Of a stretch of DNA of 64,000 nucleotides, positions 34,424 through 43,365 are shown piece by piece (the first letter of the stretch is position 1; every line of letters begins with the position of its first letter). Location of the stretch: the NCBI RefSeq assembly GCF_014203895.1, contig NZ_JACHJY010000003.1:558001-622000 (forward strand), in the 5' to 3' direction. The notes under the pieces are model-generated. The model was not told the DNA's origin. It ran no database searches and saw only the letters and a list, made by a program, of their open reading frames with translations. Origin of the DNA: Streptomyces nymphaeiformis. GTDB lineage: Bacteria; Actinomycetota; Actinomycetes; Streptomycetales; Streptomycetaceae. The translations under genes and the position numbers were made by a program.

Positions 34424-35878
34424 CTATGCGAAACGCAGGACGCCGTCCTCGAAAGGCCCGCTCAGGAGGTCCTTCGTCCGCTCGTGGACCTGGGGGTTGA
34501 TCCACGGCTCGCGGTCGCCCTGGGCCGGCATGTCGTCCATGTGGCGCACCAGGTAGCCCGAGGAGACGTCCTTGACCCAGGGCTCCCTGGGCATGTCCTT
34601 GTCCTCGTCGCGCAGCACGGGCGTCACGACCGTCGCGCCCAGCTCGTCCATCCGGGTGAGCAGCGAGCTCCAGAACCGGTTGACCAGTTCGAGGCGGAGG
34701 GTCCAGGAGGAGTTGAGGTAGCCGAAGGCCATGAGGAGGTTCGGGACCCCGCTGAAGGCGACTCCCTTGTAGGTGAAGGTCTGCGAGAAGTCGATGGGCT
34801 CGCCGCCCGTGCTGAAGCGGATCTTGCCCAGCGTGACGAGTTGCAGGCCGGTGGCGGTCACGATCACGTCGGCCGGGACCTCCTCGCCGGACGCCATCCG
34901 CAGGCCGCTCTCCGTGAACGTCTCGATGTGTCCGGTCACCACTTCGGCCCGGCCGTCCCGGACGGCGTGGAAGAGGTCCCCGTTGGGCACCAGGCACACG
35001 CGCTGGTCCCAGGGCTCATAGGCCGGGGTGAAGTGCTTCTCCCGGCAGTCGCGGCCGACGATCTTCTCCACCTCGTCGAAGAGGTGCTTCTTGAAGGCCT
35101 GGGGGTCCGTGCGGGCGAAGTGGTACTTCACCTGCTGGTCGCGGAGGTTGCGCAGCCGGATCCGCGTGAACGCCTCGTGGTCCCCCACTTCCGCGCGCAG
35201 CCGGTTGGCCTGCTCGTCGACATCGGAGTCGATGGCCACGTAGGAAGGCGACCGCTGCACCATCGTGACCTTCGACGCGGTCCGGGCGAGGGCCGGGACC
35301 AGGGTGATCGCGGTGGCACCGGATCCGATGACGACGACCCGCTTCCCGGTGCAGTCGAGGCCGGCCGGCCACTGCTGGGGGTGGACGATCGATCCGCGGA
35401 ACGCCGCCTGGCCGGGAAACTCCGGCTGGTGGCCGCTGTCGTGGTCGTAGTAGCCCGCGGCCATGTAGAGGTACGAACAGGCGACGGTCTCCGGGCCGGC
35501 GGGGCCCGCGACCTCCAGGATCCAGCAGCGGTCGTCCTGCGACCAGTCGGCGCCGAGGACCCGGCGGCCGGTGCGGATGTGCGGTGCCAGACCGTACTCG
35601 TCGACGGTCTCCTTCAGGTAGTCGAGGATGGCCTCGCCGGAGGCGATCGACTTCTCGGCGGTCCACGGCTTGAAGCCGTATCCGAGCGTGAACATGTCAC
35701 TGTCGGACCGGATTCCGGGGTACCGGAACAGGTCCCACGTGCCCCCGAGCTCCTCGCGCGCCTCGAGCATGACGAAGGACCGCCCGGGGTGCGTCTGCTT
35801 CAGTTCGACCGCCGCCGCGATACCCGAGAGGCCGGCGCCGACGATCACCACGTCGACGCGCTCGATGGTCTGGTCCAT
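34424..35878 (-). CDS. Baeyer-Villiger-type flavin monooxygenase
   Basis: A 484-residue FAD/NADPH monooxygenase. VVIVGAGLSGIAAAVEL binds FAD; LGGTWDLFRYPGIRSD is typical of class B enzymes; the fingerprint FxGxxxHxxxW is present as FRGSIVHPQQW; VVVIGSGATAITLVPAL binds NADPH; VTATGLQLVTLGK is the ATG motif. The closest well-known type is the EthA/FMO-BVMO group. It would turn a ketone into an ester. The ATG at 35878 has AGGAAG upstream. It is divergent from the acyl-CoA ligase gene with a shared operator between. Confidence 0.9.
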   Translation of the reverse strand: MDQTIERVDVVIVGAGLSGIAAAVELKQTHPGRSFVMLEAREELGGTWDLFRYPGIRSDSDMFTLGYGFKPWTAEKSIASGEAILDYLKETVDEYGLAPHIRTGRRVLGADWSQDDRCWILEVAGPAGPETVACSYLYMAAGYYDHDSGHQPEFPGQAAFRGSIVHPQQWPAGLDCTGKRVVVIGSGATAITLVPALARTASKVTMVQRSPSYVAIDSDVDEQANRLRAEVGDHEAFTRIRLRNLRDQQVKYHFARTDPQAFKKHLFDEVEKIVGRDCREKHFTPAYEPWDQRVCLVPNGDLFHAVRDGRAEVVTGHIETFTESGLRMASGEEVPADVIVTATGLQLVTLGKIRFSTGGEPIDFSQTFTYKGVAFSGVPNLLMAFGYLNSSWTLRLELVNRFWSSLLTRMDELGATVVTPVLRDEDKDMPREPWVKDVSSGYLVRHMDDMPAQGDREPWINPQVHERTKDLLSGPFEDGVLRFA

Positions 35879-36000
35879 AAGGGTCACTTCCTGCCTGTTC
35901 GCACGATGCGTTTCGGCACGTCGGACCAGCCCGGCACCACGTGGTCGGACTTCCCGGCCGCCTTCGGCAGGGCATTGCGACGGCCGCGCAAAGTTGAGTA

Positions 36001-36018
36001 GAGTCAACCGACTAGATC
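36001..36018. promoter_or_regulatory. AGTCNNTTGA operator, BVMO/ligase divergent promoter
   Basis: Minus strand reads GATCTAGTCGGTTGACTC; it matches GATCTAGTCTTTTGACTA at 41412-41429 at 15 of 18 positions. A second palindrome GTTGA-N6-TCAAC lies just left (about 35993-36008). It can control both the monooxygenase and the ligase. Confidence 0.65.
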
Positions 36019-36174
36019 GAGTGTCTAAATCGTTCGTCCCACATGATGGTAGCCAGGCCTTCCGGGCCGGCGTCAACCCCCGGCCGAGTCGAACGCGTCC
36101 TCCGCGACCACGGCGACCAGCTGCCGCGCACCTCGCATGCCGACACGGCGATCTCCCACCCCAAGGAACAAGAA

Positions 36175-37818
36175 ATGCTGAGCACGATGCAGGACGGGCC
36201 GCTGTCGCTCGCCAATCTGCTGCGCTACGCGGCCTCCGTGCACGCCGACGCCACCGTCACCACCTGGACGGGCGCGACGGCACGCCGCCGCACGTTCGGC
36301 GAACTGGGCACGCGCGCGGCGCAGTTGGCGCACGCCCTGCGCGAGCTGGGCGTCGGGACCTCCGATCGCGTGGCGACGTTCATGTGGAACAACACCGAGC
36401 ACATGGAGGTCTACGCCGCGGTCCCCGCCATGGGCGCGGTCCTCCACGCTCTGAACATCCGCCTCTCCCCCGAGCAGATCGTGTTCACGGCCAACCACGC
36501 CGAGGACCGTGTGGTGTTCGTGGACGGGACGCTCACGTCCGCCTTCGAGGAAGTGCTCCCCCGGCTCCGCACCGTGCGCCACGTGATCGTCGTGAACGGT
36601 GACGCGGCCGGCTTCCGCGCGCCCCGGGGGGTCGAGGTCCACGACTACGAGCCCCTCCTCGCGGCTCGGCCCGGCGCGTACGGCTTCCCGGTGCTGGACG
36701 AGCGCTCAGCCGCGGCGATGTGCTACACCTCGGGCACCACGGGCGACCCCAAGGGCGTGGTGTACTCCCACCGTTCGCTCTTCCTGCACGCGATGCACGT
36801 GACCACTCCGGCCGCGATGGGGCTGACGACGGGCGACACGTGTCTGGCGATCGTGCCGATGTTCCACATCAATTCCTGGAGCCTGCCGTTCGCGTCCATG
36901 CTCTCCGGCGCGTCGCTCCTCATGCCCGACCGCTTCCTGCAGCCCGAGCCGCTGCTGGCCATGATGGAAGCGGAGCGACCGACCTCCGCCGCTGCCGTAC
37001 CGACCATCTGGACGGGGCTCGCCGCCAGGCTCGCGGCCCACCCCCAGGACATCAGCCACCTGCGCGAAGTCGTCGTGGGAGGCTCGGCCATGCCGGTCAC
37101 GCTGATGAAGACCTTCGAAGAGCAGCACCGGGTCAAGGTCGTCCACGGCTGGGGGATGACCGAGACCTCGTCCGTGGGCACGGTCGCCCATCCGCCGGCC
37201 CGTGCGACCGGTGAGGACGTGTGGCGCTACCGGATGAGCCAGGGACGGTTCGCGCCGCTCGTCGAGTTCAGGCTCAAGGACGACGACGGCGCCCTCGTGC
37301 CCCACGACGGCAAGTCGCTCGGCGAACTGGAGGTGAGGGGCCCCTGGATCACGGGCTCTTACTACAGCCCGGGCGACGAGCCGGTCGAGGCCGGCTCCTT
37401 CGACGACGGATGGCTGCGGACCGGTGACGTCGGCCGGATCAGCCCCGACGGATACCTCACCCTCGTCGACCGGGCGAAGGACGTGATCAAGTCCGGCGGT
37501 GAGTGGATCTCCTCCATCGACATGGAGAACGACGTCATGGCGCATCCCGCCGTCGCCGAGGCGGCCGTCTTCGGCGTCCCCGACGAGCGCTGGGACGAAC
37601 GGCCCTGCGTGGCCGTCGTCCTGAGGGACGGCGAGGCCGACTCGGTCGACGCCGCGGTGCTGAGGGAGCACCTGGCGGGGAACTGGGCCAAGTGGCAGCT
37701 CCCGGAACGCTGGGCCTTCGTCGCCGAGATCCCCAAGACCAGCGTGGGGAAGTTCGACAAGAAGGTCCTCCGCCGGCAGTACGCCGAGCGCCGGCTCGCC
37801 TTCGTCCGCCTGGGCTAG
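36175..37818 (+). CDS. Fatty acyl-CoA ligase (AMP-binding)
   Basis: A 547-residue ANL ligase, same length as the one at 1469-3112. Motifs: CYTSGTTGDPKGVVYSH (A3), HGWGMTETSSVG (A5), LRTGDVGRISPDG (A7), DVIKSGGEWIS (A8) and the catalytic Lys in PKTSVGKFDKK. Start MLSTMQD has AAGGAA about 7 nt upstream. The promoter region shared with the monooxygenase gene suggests that it activates an acid released after Baeyer-Villiger oxidation and ester cleavage. Confidence 0.92.
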   Translation: MLSTMQDGPLSLANLLRYAASVHADATVTTWTGATARRRTFGELGTRAAQLAHALRELGVGTSDRVATFMWNNTEHMEVYAAVPAMGAVLHALNIRLSPEQIVFTANHAEDRVVFVDGTLTSAFEEVLPRLRTVRHVIVVNGDAAGFRAPRGVEVHDYEPLLAARPGAYGFPVLDERSAAAMCYTSGTTGDPKGVVYSHRSLFLHAMHVTTPAAMGLTTGDTCLAIVPMFHINSWSLPFASMLSGASLLMPDRFLQPEPLLAMMEAERPTSAAAVPTIWTGLAARLAAHPQDISHLREVVVGGSAMPVTLMKTFEEQHRVKVVHGWGMTETSSVGTVAHPPARATGEDVWRYRMSQGRFAPLVEFRLKDDDGALVPHDGKSLGELEVRGPWITGSYYSPGDEPVEAGSFDDGWLRTGDVGRISPDGYLTLVDRAKDVIKSGGEWISSIDMENDVMAHPAVAEAAVFGVPDERWDERPCVAVVLRDGEADSVDAAVLREHLAGNWAKWQLPERWAFVAEIPKTSVGKFDKKVLRRQYAERRLAFVRLG

Positions 37819-37832
37819 GAGCCATCGCGTCC

Positions 37833-37854
37833 GGGCCGTCGGGAACGACGGCCC
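37833..37854 (+). terminator. Hairpin terminator 1 (after ligase)
   Basis: 9-bp stem GGGCCGTCG/CGACGGCCC with a GGAA tetraloop, 15 nt past the ligase stop. Confidence 0.7.
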
Positions 37855-37873
37855 GCCGGCGCTTCCGGAAGTG

Positions 37874-37908
37874 GACGAGTCCGGCTCGCGGGGCGAGCCG
37901 GACTCGTC
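37874..37908. terminator. Hairpin terminator 2
   Basis: Perfect 15-bp stem (37874-37888 with 37894-37908), 5-nt loop, in the middle of the convergent region. Confidence 0.8.
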
Positions 37909-37924
37909 GAGGTGCGCTCGTGAC

Positions 37925-37966
37925 GGCGGCGTTTCCGGTAGCGCTCAGGCGCCCGGAAACGCCGCC
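37925..37966 (-). terminator. Hairpin terminator 3 (after TetR)
   Basis: 14-bp stem GGCGGCGTTTCCGG (37925-37938) with 37953-37966, adjacent to the TetR stop on the minus strand. Confidence 0.75.
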
Positions 37967-37968
37967 CC

Positions 37969-38565
37969 TCAGGCGGTCTCCCGCGCACTCTCGTTCAGGA
38001 AGGCCTTCAGCATCGCGCAGGCGGTCGCCGTGTCACGCAACGTGCGCTCCTTGTCGCCGTCCGAGAACAGCTGCAGCGAGAGCCCGTCGACCAGACCCAT
38101 CGTGACCCTCAGCACCGACTGCAGCTCCTCGCCCGAGAGCGGCACGTCGACCTGGCTCAGGATGGCCTCCGACGACCTGAGAAAGGTGGCGTAGAAGCCG
38201 ACGGAGAGCTCGGGGTCGTAGCGCTCGGCCCACAGCGTGACCTCGATCATGGCCCGTGCCCGGACGGGGTTCTCCACGCTCCACCGCATGGCACCCGTCA
38301 AGCACAGCTCAAGAGCGTGCCCCAGGCTCGCGTCCTCGGCCTCCGACAGATCGGCGCTGACGGGCATCTCTTCGGAGAGCTGCGCGAAGACGGCCAGCAG
38401 GAGGTTCTCCTTGTTCTGGAAGCAGTAGTGGAGGGAGGCGAGAGGCGCCTTCGCCTCATCGGCGATCTTCCGGGTGGTGGCTCCGTCGGCGCCCTCGCGG
38501 GCGATCACCCGCACGGCCGCCTCGATCAACTGCTCCCGCCGCGCCTCCGCCGACACGTACGCCAT
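37969..38565 (-). CDS. TetR-family regulator, likely repressor of the catabolic island
   Basis: A 198-residue repressor. The HTH (LIEAAVRVIAREGADGATTR, then KIADEAKAPLASLHYCFQNK) resembles the BetI/AcrR branch. The C-terminal ligand domain is helical. Its own promoter carries the AGTCATTTGA element found upstream of three other units of the island, so autoregulation and control of a regulon are likely. The ligand could be the substrate or an acyl-CoA. It converges with the ligase gene behind three terminators. Confidence 0.85.
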   Translation of the reverse strand: MAYVSAEARREQLIEAAVRVIAREGADGATTRKIADEAKAPLASLHYCFQNKENLLLAVFAQLSEEMPVSADLSEAEDASLGHALELCLTGAMRWSVENPVRARAMIEVTLWAERYDPELSVGFYATFLRSSEAILSQVDVPLSGEELQSVLRVTMGLVDGLSLQLFSDGDKERTLRDTATACAMLKAFLNESARETA

Positions 38566-38584
38566 CCGAAACTCCCAGAAGAAC

Positions 38585-38602
38585 TGACTCAGTCATTTGA
38601 AC
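38585..38602 (-). promoter_or_regulatory. AGTCNNTTGA operator at TetR gene
   Basis: Palindrome TGACTCAGTCA (38585-38595) runs into CAGTCATTTGA (38590-38600), identical over 11 bases to the site at 34319-34335. It sits about 20-37 nt upstream of the TetR start. Confidence 0.6.
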
Positions 38603-38678
38603 CACTTGAACAGTATCATGGTCCAGTCCTCTGCTTCGGCGAACGGCTCGGTCCGCGCCCCGCCCTTCGGTGTGCCGC

Positions 38679-39374
38679 TCAGGCCCGGGCGACGCTCCTT
38701 TCGTCCGGGGCCGGCTCTGCGCCCGTCGCCGCGTTGTGGTCGTGCAGGGCGCGGTACGAGAGGAAGTACACGAAGCCCTGGGTGCCCCAGGTGCTGAGAG
38801 CGAGGATGTAGAAGATCGTCCCGTACTCGTCGTCGCCCGGAATCGGGAAGAAGTCGTACGTGACGGCGATCGCGGCTGCCGCGGCGGTGGTCAGCGCGGC
38901 AGCGACGGCCAGACCCCTGGCGCGGATCTTCCAGAGCCGCCAGGAGAAGTAGGCGAGGAACAGGGTGGAGAGCGCGTTGACGACGACGTAGAACGTCGCC
39001 GGGACGACGTGGAGCCCATGGCCGTGGAACTGCCGGAGATACAACCCGGCGACGATGCCCAGCGCGAACACGCCGACGTCGACCGCCTTCGTCGGCTTGT
39101 ACCGGTGCGTCACGCGCATCAGACCCATGACGAGGATCAGGGAGACGCCCACCGATCGCGAGAACGCGTCGAAGAAGTACGCGATGGCGTACATGGGACT
39201 TCCCATGTCGCCTCCGAGGAGGGACCAGACGAGGAAGTTCGAGCCGGACGTGGCGATGATGAACCATTCCAGGCCCAGCAGGTAGTTGTCATACCGCCGG
39301 ATGAGTTTCCATCCGTAGAAGAAGCCGGCGAAGATCATCCAGAGGTCGGCCAGCATGAGGAGCAGTTCTTTCAT
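38679..39374 (-). CDS. Seven-helix membrane protein of unknown function
   Basis: A 231-residue integral membrane protein with about seven hydrophobic helices, the first at LLLMLADLWMIFAGFFYGW. No transporter signature is evident. LRQFHGHGLHVVP and YKPTKAVD lie in loops. It is encoded after the MFS gene, separated by a hairpin, and before the TetR gene. It may take part in uptake or sensing of the island's substrate. Not recognised. Confidence 0.7.
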   Translation of the reverse strand: MKELLLMLADLWMIFAGFFYGWKLIRRYDNYLLGLEWFIIATSGSNFLVWSLLGGDMGSPMYAIAYFFDAFSRSVGVSLILVMGLMRVTHRYKPTKAVDVGVFALGIVAGLYLRQFHGHGLHVVPATFYVVVNALSTLFLAYFSWRLWKIRARGLAVAAALTTAAAAAIAVTYDFFPIPGDDEYGTIFYILALSTWGTQGFVYFLSYRALHDHNAATGAEPAPDERSVARA

Positions 39375-39395
39375 GGTTCACGGTTCCTTCGGCCA

Positions 39396-39421
39396 GGCCC
39401 TCCGCCACCGGGCGGAGGGCC
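39396..39421 (-). terminator. Hairpin between MFS and seven-helix genes
   Basis: 11-bp stem GGCCCTCCGCC/GGCGGAGGGCC with ACCG tetraloop, about 65 nt past the MFS stop. It may be a terminator or an attenuator. Confidence 0.6.
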
Positions 39422-39483
39422 GATCTGTACGGGGGTCGTCGAACTGCCTCAGACGTGCATGCCGTCGAAGCGAGGGGGCCGGT

Positions 39484-40953
39484 TCAGGACACGGCGCCTT
39501 CGGCCCGCCGGTTGGACCGGGCGCGTGAGATCAGCGCGGTCACCGCGACGAGCAGGGCGAGAATGACCGCGAGCCAGTAGCCGATGCCGTAGAGGCCCTC
39601 TGCGGCGACCTCCAGATCGGTTCCGGACACCGGAACCAGGGAGGCGCTGAGGTCGCCGCTGACCAGCGCCGTACCGAGGGCGAAACCCACGGCCATGAAG
39701 GTGCCGGCGGCACCGGCCGCCATTCCGGCCTTCTCCTCGGGCACCGCCAGCTGCACCAGGGTGAAGCCGGCCGTGTAGCCGATCCTGCACCCGAGACCCA
39801 TGACGGCGGATCCCACGAGGTAGTGCCACGGCCGGTCGTGCGCCACGGCGAGCCAGGCCAGTCCCGCCGCGCTGATGAGCGCTCCGGCGACGAAGACGGA
39901 CACACCGCGGCCCTTGAACAGCGCGCGGTCGAGCACGGTGCCGCGGACCAGGAACGCCGCCGCGAAGGGCGCCATGACCAACGCGGTGTTCAGCTCGCTG
40001 AGGCCGAGGCCGTAGGCGTCCGCCGGGCGAAGGGCCGCCGGAGCGATCTGGGCGTAGGTGCTGAGCAGGAGCATGAAGGCCGCGTTCACCGCCGCGAACA
40101 ACGCGATGCACACACATGAAGCGGTGACCAGGGGCGCCTTCATCATCGCGACGTCGAACACCGCCGAGGACGACGTGCGCTCGACGCGCACCCAGGCGAT
40201 GCCGCCGATGACGCCGGCCGCCAGCGGAACGAGCGCAGCGGTGCCCCACAGCAGGCCCTGCGTCAGAGTGAGCAGGATGGCGGCGACCCAGGCGATCATC
40301 CACACGGTGCCGAGCACTCCGATGCGGCGGGTGCGCTCGGCGGGCGGGGCGTGCGGGATGGTGACGTAGGAGGCGAGGGTCGTGGCCGCGCACGCGGCGG
40401 TGAGGACGACGAAGAAGCTCCGCAGCGACAGGTTCTCGACGATGAAGCCGCCGCCGATCATGCCGACGACGATGCCGACGCCGGTGGCGATGACCAGGAC
40501 CGCGACTCCCACCGTGATGCCGCTCTCGCCGAGATTGCGGCGCAGGAAACCGAGTGGGAGCAGCTGCGCCGCGCCACCGAAGCCCATCAGGGCGCAGCCG
40601 ACCAGAAGGGTCGGATACGAGTCGCCGATGGCGGGTACGAGCGCGCCGACCGTGAGGAACGCGGCAGCCACCACGGAGGTGTTCCGGTCGCCGTGCACGT
40701 CGGCGAGGCGCGGCAGCAGGATGAAACCGGCTCCCCCGCCGAGGGTCAGCACCGAGTAGACCCACGTCGTGTCGGCCACCGTGGCGAGGTGGTACTGCGC
40801 CTGGATGACCGGCAGGAGCGGCGGCAGGACGAAGACGACCGCGTTGGTCAGGACGACCAGCAGCGCGGCTACGCCGATGAGCGCCCACTTGTTCGGCGCG
40901 GGGCGTGAAGGCGCCTCGGGGGTGAGGCCGGCGGGCTGGTGGGTTTCTGTCAT
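39484..40953 (-). CDS. MFS transporter (DHA2-like)
   Basis: A 489-residue major facilitator with about 13-14 hydrophobic helices. The helix 2-3 loop carries RLADVHGDRNTSVVAAAF, the family's motif A region, and LGCRIGYTAGFTLVQLAVP lies in a later helix. It is likely an uptake or efflux pump for the substrate or products of the island. The start at 40953 is an ATG; the longer upstream frame is a shadow. Its promoter lies in the 525-bp divergent gap. Confidence 0.88.
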   Translation of the reverse strand: MTETHQPAGLTPEAPSRPAPNKWALIGVAALLVVLTNAVVFVLPPLLPVIQAQYHLATVADTTWVYSVLTLGGGAGFILLPRLADVHGDRNTSVVAAAFLTVGALVPAIGDSYPTLLVGCALMGFGGAAQLLPLGFLRRNLGESGITVGVAVLVIATGVGIVVGMIGGGFIVENLSLRSFFVVLTAACAATTLASYVTIPHAPPAERTRRIGVLGTVWMIAWVAAILLTLTQGLLWGTAALVPLAAGVIGGIAWVRVERTSSSAVFDVAMMKAPLVTASCVCIALFAAVNAAFMLLLSTYAQIAPAALRPADAYGLGLSELNTALVMAPFAAAFLVRGTVLDRALFKGRGVSVFVAGALISAAGLAWLAVAHDRPWHYLVGSAVMGLGCRIGYTAGFTLVQLAVPEEKAGMAAGAAGTFMAVGFALGTALVSGDLSASLVPVSGTDLEVAAEGLYGIGYWLAVILALLVAVTALISRARSNRRAEGAVS

Positions 40954-41478
40954 GGTTTTTCTCCGGTTCCTGATCGGATGGGGCCTGGGAGCCCGAGGAC
41001 CGGTCGAGCGCTCGCCGGCTCTCCTACGGGAACGACCGGGTCCATTCGAGGGGAAGGCAAGGAAGGGGTTTTCCTCGGGGCACGGGAAAGCGAGGCCCTC
41101 GCCCGTAAAGAGCCCTTCGACGATCACGCCGCCGTTTCGCGTGATCACTTCGACCGCGGTGTCTGCGATGGAGTCGGGAGGGGGCGAGCGGGTTTGTCTT
41201 GATCATGACAGCGACGTTCGTCGCGGGGGCCTGGCCGAGCCGGGGTGGCGCCGCCCCGTACGCTAAGACCAAGTCAGTCATCCGTTCAAGACATCTGACT
41301 GAGAAATTACGCCGACCTCGCCCGCTCGACTCCGCCCCGGCGGACCGTCGTTCACGGCCCGGCACTCCGGACAAGCCCCCGGGGCAGAACCCTCCCCAAT
41401 GTTGCTCATCTGATCTAGTCTTTTGACTATCTCTGATCGGCCAGACCATGCGAAGGTCTCTGCACACGGAGCGCCCCT
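40954..41478. other. 525-bp divergent intergenic region
   Basis: It lies between the MFS gene and the esterase gene and holds no supportable gene. It contains two operator-like zones: around 41271-41303 (AGTCAGTCAT and ATCTGACTGAG, inverted) near the MFS side, and 41412-41429 near the esterase. Confidence 0.5.
41412..41429 (+). promoter_or_regulatory. AGTCNNTTGA operator at esterase gene
   Basis: GATCTAGTCTTTTGACTA, containing inverted repeat TAGTC-TTTT-GACTA, ends about 50 nt before the esterase start. It is the same element as at 36001. Confidence 0.65.
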
Positions 41479-42504
41479 GTGACCACTCCCCCTCCTCCCC
41501 CCGTCGAGCGTTCGACCGCGCCGCCCCGCTGGCGCGAACTCCTCGATCCCGAGTCGCTTCGAGCAGCCGACTTCCTGGCCGAGGTGCTCCCCCAGCCCCT
41601 GCACACCCTCGGGCTCGAAGGGGTACGGAGGTTCACGGCCCCGCAGCCTCCGCCCCGGCTCACCCGGGTCGCGTCCGTGACGGAGGAGAAGGCCACCTGG
41701 ACCGGGCCGGGCGGGGTGCTCCACTCCGTGCCGGTGCGGATCTACCGGCCGCACGCGCCCCGCACGGGCTCCGTCGGCCTGCCCTGCCTGCTCTATCTCC
41801 ACGGCGGGGGCTTCACGGTCGGCAGCCTGGACGGCGTCGACGAGGTGTGCCGCCTCTTCAGCCGCCACGCCGAGTGCGTCGTGGTCTCGGTCGACTACCG
41901 GCTGGCCCCGGAGCATCCGTTCCCCGCCGCCGTCGACGACACCAGGGCGGCCCACGCCTGGCTCGTCGAGAACGCGGCGGCCCTCGGCATCGACAGCCAC
42001 CGCATCGCGGTCGGCGGCGACTCGGCCGGCGGAAGTCTGGCAGCAGCGCTCTGCCTGGACCTGCACAGCCGCCGACTGCCTCAACCGGCGCTCCAAGTCC
42101 TCGTCTACCCGGCGGTGGACGACTCTTTCGCCCGCCCGTCCTGGACCGAGTTCGCAGACGCCCCGTTGATGGGGACCGCCGACGCCCAGTGGTTTCGGCG
42201 TCAGTACGTGGGCGACGACGGCGTGGCACCCAGCCCGCTCCTGACGCCCCTCCAGGCTCCGACCCTGGCCGGTCTCGCCCCCGCCCACGTCATCACCGCC
42301 GAAGTGGACTGCCTGCGCGACGACGCCGAGGCGTACGCGCGACGGCTCCAGGCAGAAGGCGTCCCGGTGCGGCACCGCCGCTATCCAGGGGTGTTCCACG
42401 GGTTCTTCACCGAGATCGGCGCCTTCACCAAGGCCACCGAAGCCGTCACGGACGCGTGCGCCGACCTCCGCGCGGTCTTCACCGGCGGAGCTCTCCCCTC
42501 GTAA
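41479..42504 (+). CDS. HSL-family alpha/beta hydrolase (esterase)
   Basis: A 341-residue hormone-sensitive-lipase-like esterase. Motifs: CLLYLHGGGFTVGSLDG (oxyanion HGGG), VSVDYRLAPEHPFPAAVDD, nucleophile elbow VGGDSAGGSLAAAL, acid in HVITAEVDCLRDDAEAYA and His in RYPGVFHGFF. The GTG start is at 41479. It would hydrolyse esters such as those made by the Baeyer-Villiger enzyme at 34424, whose promoter carries the same operator. Confidence 0.9.
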   Translation: MTTPPPPPVERSTAPPRWRELLDPESLRAADFLAEVLPQPLHTLGLEGVRRFTAPQPPPRLTRVASVTEEKATWTGPGGVLHSVPVRIYRPHAPRTGSVGLPCLLYLHGGGFTVGSLDGVDEVCRLFSRHAECVVVSVDYRLAPEHPFPAAVDDTRAAHAWLVENAAALGIDSHRIAVGGDSAGGSLAAALCLDLHSRRLPQPALQVLVYPAVDDSFARPSWTEFADAPLMGTADAQWFRRQYVGDDGVAPSPLLTPLQAPTLAGLAPAHVITAEVDCLRDDAEAYARRLQAEGVPVRHRRYPGVFHGFFTEIGAFTKATEAVTDACADLRAVFTGGALPS

Positions 42505-42527
42505 TCGAGCCACGCTCATGTCCTGCC

Positions 42528-42569
42528 GATCACCCGGCTCGAACGCACAGGCGTCCGAGCCGGGTGATC
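42528..42569. terminator. Bidirectional terminator
   Basis: Perfect 14-bp stem GATCACCCGGCTCG (42528-42541) with 42556-42569, between convergent esterase and SDR genes. Confidence 0.75.
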
Positions 42570-42594
42570 GCGCTGCCGTGACGAAGCCCTGGAC

Positions 42595-43365
42595 TCAGTG
42601 GCCGGACATCCCGCCGTCGACGGCGAGCGTGCTGCCGGTGATGTAGGAGGAGGCCGGCGATGCCAGGAAGAGCACCGCCGCGTCCAGTTCGTGCTGCCGG
42701 CCCAGCCTGCCGAGAGGGCTGCGTTCTGCGATGAAGTCCATCAGCAGGTCCTCGGGCACGGCCGCCGTCATCTCGCTGGCGAAGTAGCCGGGCGCCACGG
42801 CGTTGACCCGGATGCCCCGGCGGCCCGCCCACTGGGCGGACAGGTCCCGGGTCAGTCCCATCAGTCCGGCCTTGCTGGCCGAGTACGCGGCCTGGGGGGC
42901 ATAGGACGTGATGAAGCCCAGGGTGCTGGCGACGTTGACGATGCTGGAACCGGGCTCCATGACCTTCGCACAGGCCTGGGCCGACCAGTAGGCGCCGTTG
43001 AGGTTGAGGTCGATGACCCGGCGGAACTCCTCCGGACGCTCACGCAGCGCGGGGACGGCCGTACCGATGCCCGCGTTGTTGATCAGGACGTCGATCCTGC
43101 CGAACTCCTCGAGCCCGGCCCCGACCATCACCTCGCACTGCTCGGGTTCGGTGACGTCCGTGGCCACGGTGACCGCGCGCCTTCCGGCTGCCCGCACCTG
43201 ATCGGCGACGGCCTCCAGCTTGTCGGTGCGGCGCGCGGCGAGCACGAGGTCGGCACCGGCCTGGGCCAGAGCGACGGCGAAGCCGGCGCCGAGTCCGGAG
43301 CTGGCGCCGGTGACGACGGCCACTCTGCCGTCCAGGCGGAACAGGTCGAGGACGGGGGTGGTCAC
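42595..43365 (-). CDS. Short-chain dehydrogenase/reductase
   Basis: A 256-residue classical SDR. Cofactor motif VVTGASSGLGAGFAVAL, then VLINNAGIGT, and the catalytic YxxxK in AAYSASKAGLMG; Ser in NVASTLGF. The GTG start at 43365 overlaps the upstream stop (GTGA). It is the third gene of a TetR-controlled operon after an acyl-CoA dehydrogenase and a kinase-like gene; it probably oxidises or reduces a hydroxyacyl-CoA intermediate. Confidence 0.92.
   Translation of the reverse strand: MTTPVLDLFRLDGRVAVVTGASSGLGAGFAVALAQAGADLVLAARRTDKLEAVADQVRAAGRRAVTVATDVTEPEQCEVMVGAGLEEFGRIDVLINNAGIGTAVPALRERPEEFRRVIDLNLNGAYWSAQACAKVMEPGSSIVNVASTLGFITSYAPQAAYSASKAGLMGLTRDLSAQWAGRRGIRVNAVAPGYFASEMTAAVPEDLLMDFIAERSPLGRLGRQHELDAAVLFLASPASSYITGSTLAVDGGMSGH

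Noticed and set aside
40954..41478. Small frames in the MFS/esterase gap
   Set aside because: No ribosome binding sites and non-coding-like composition; the region contains the operator sites instead.
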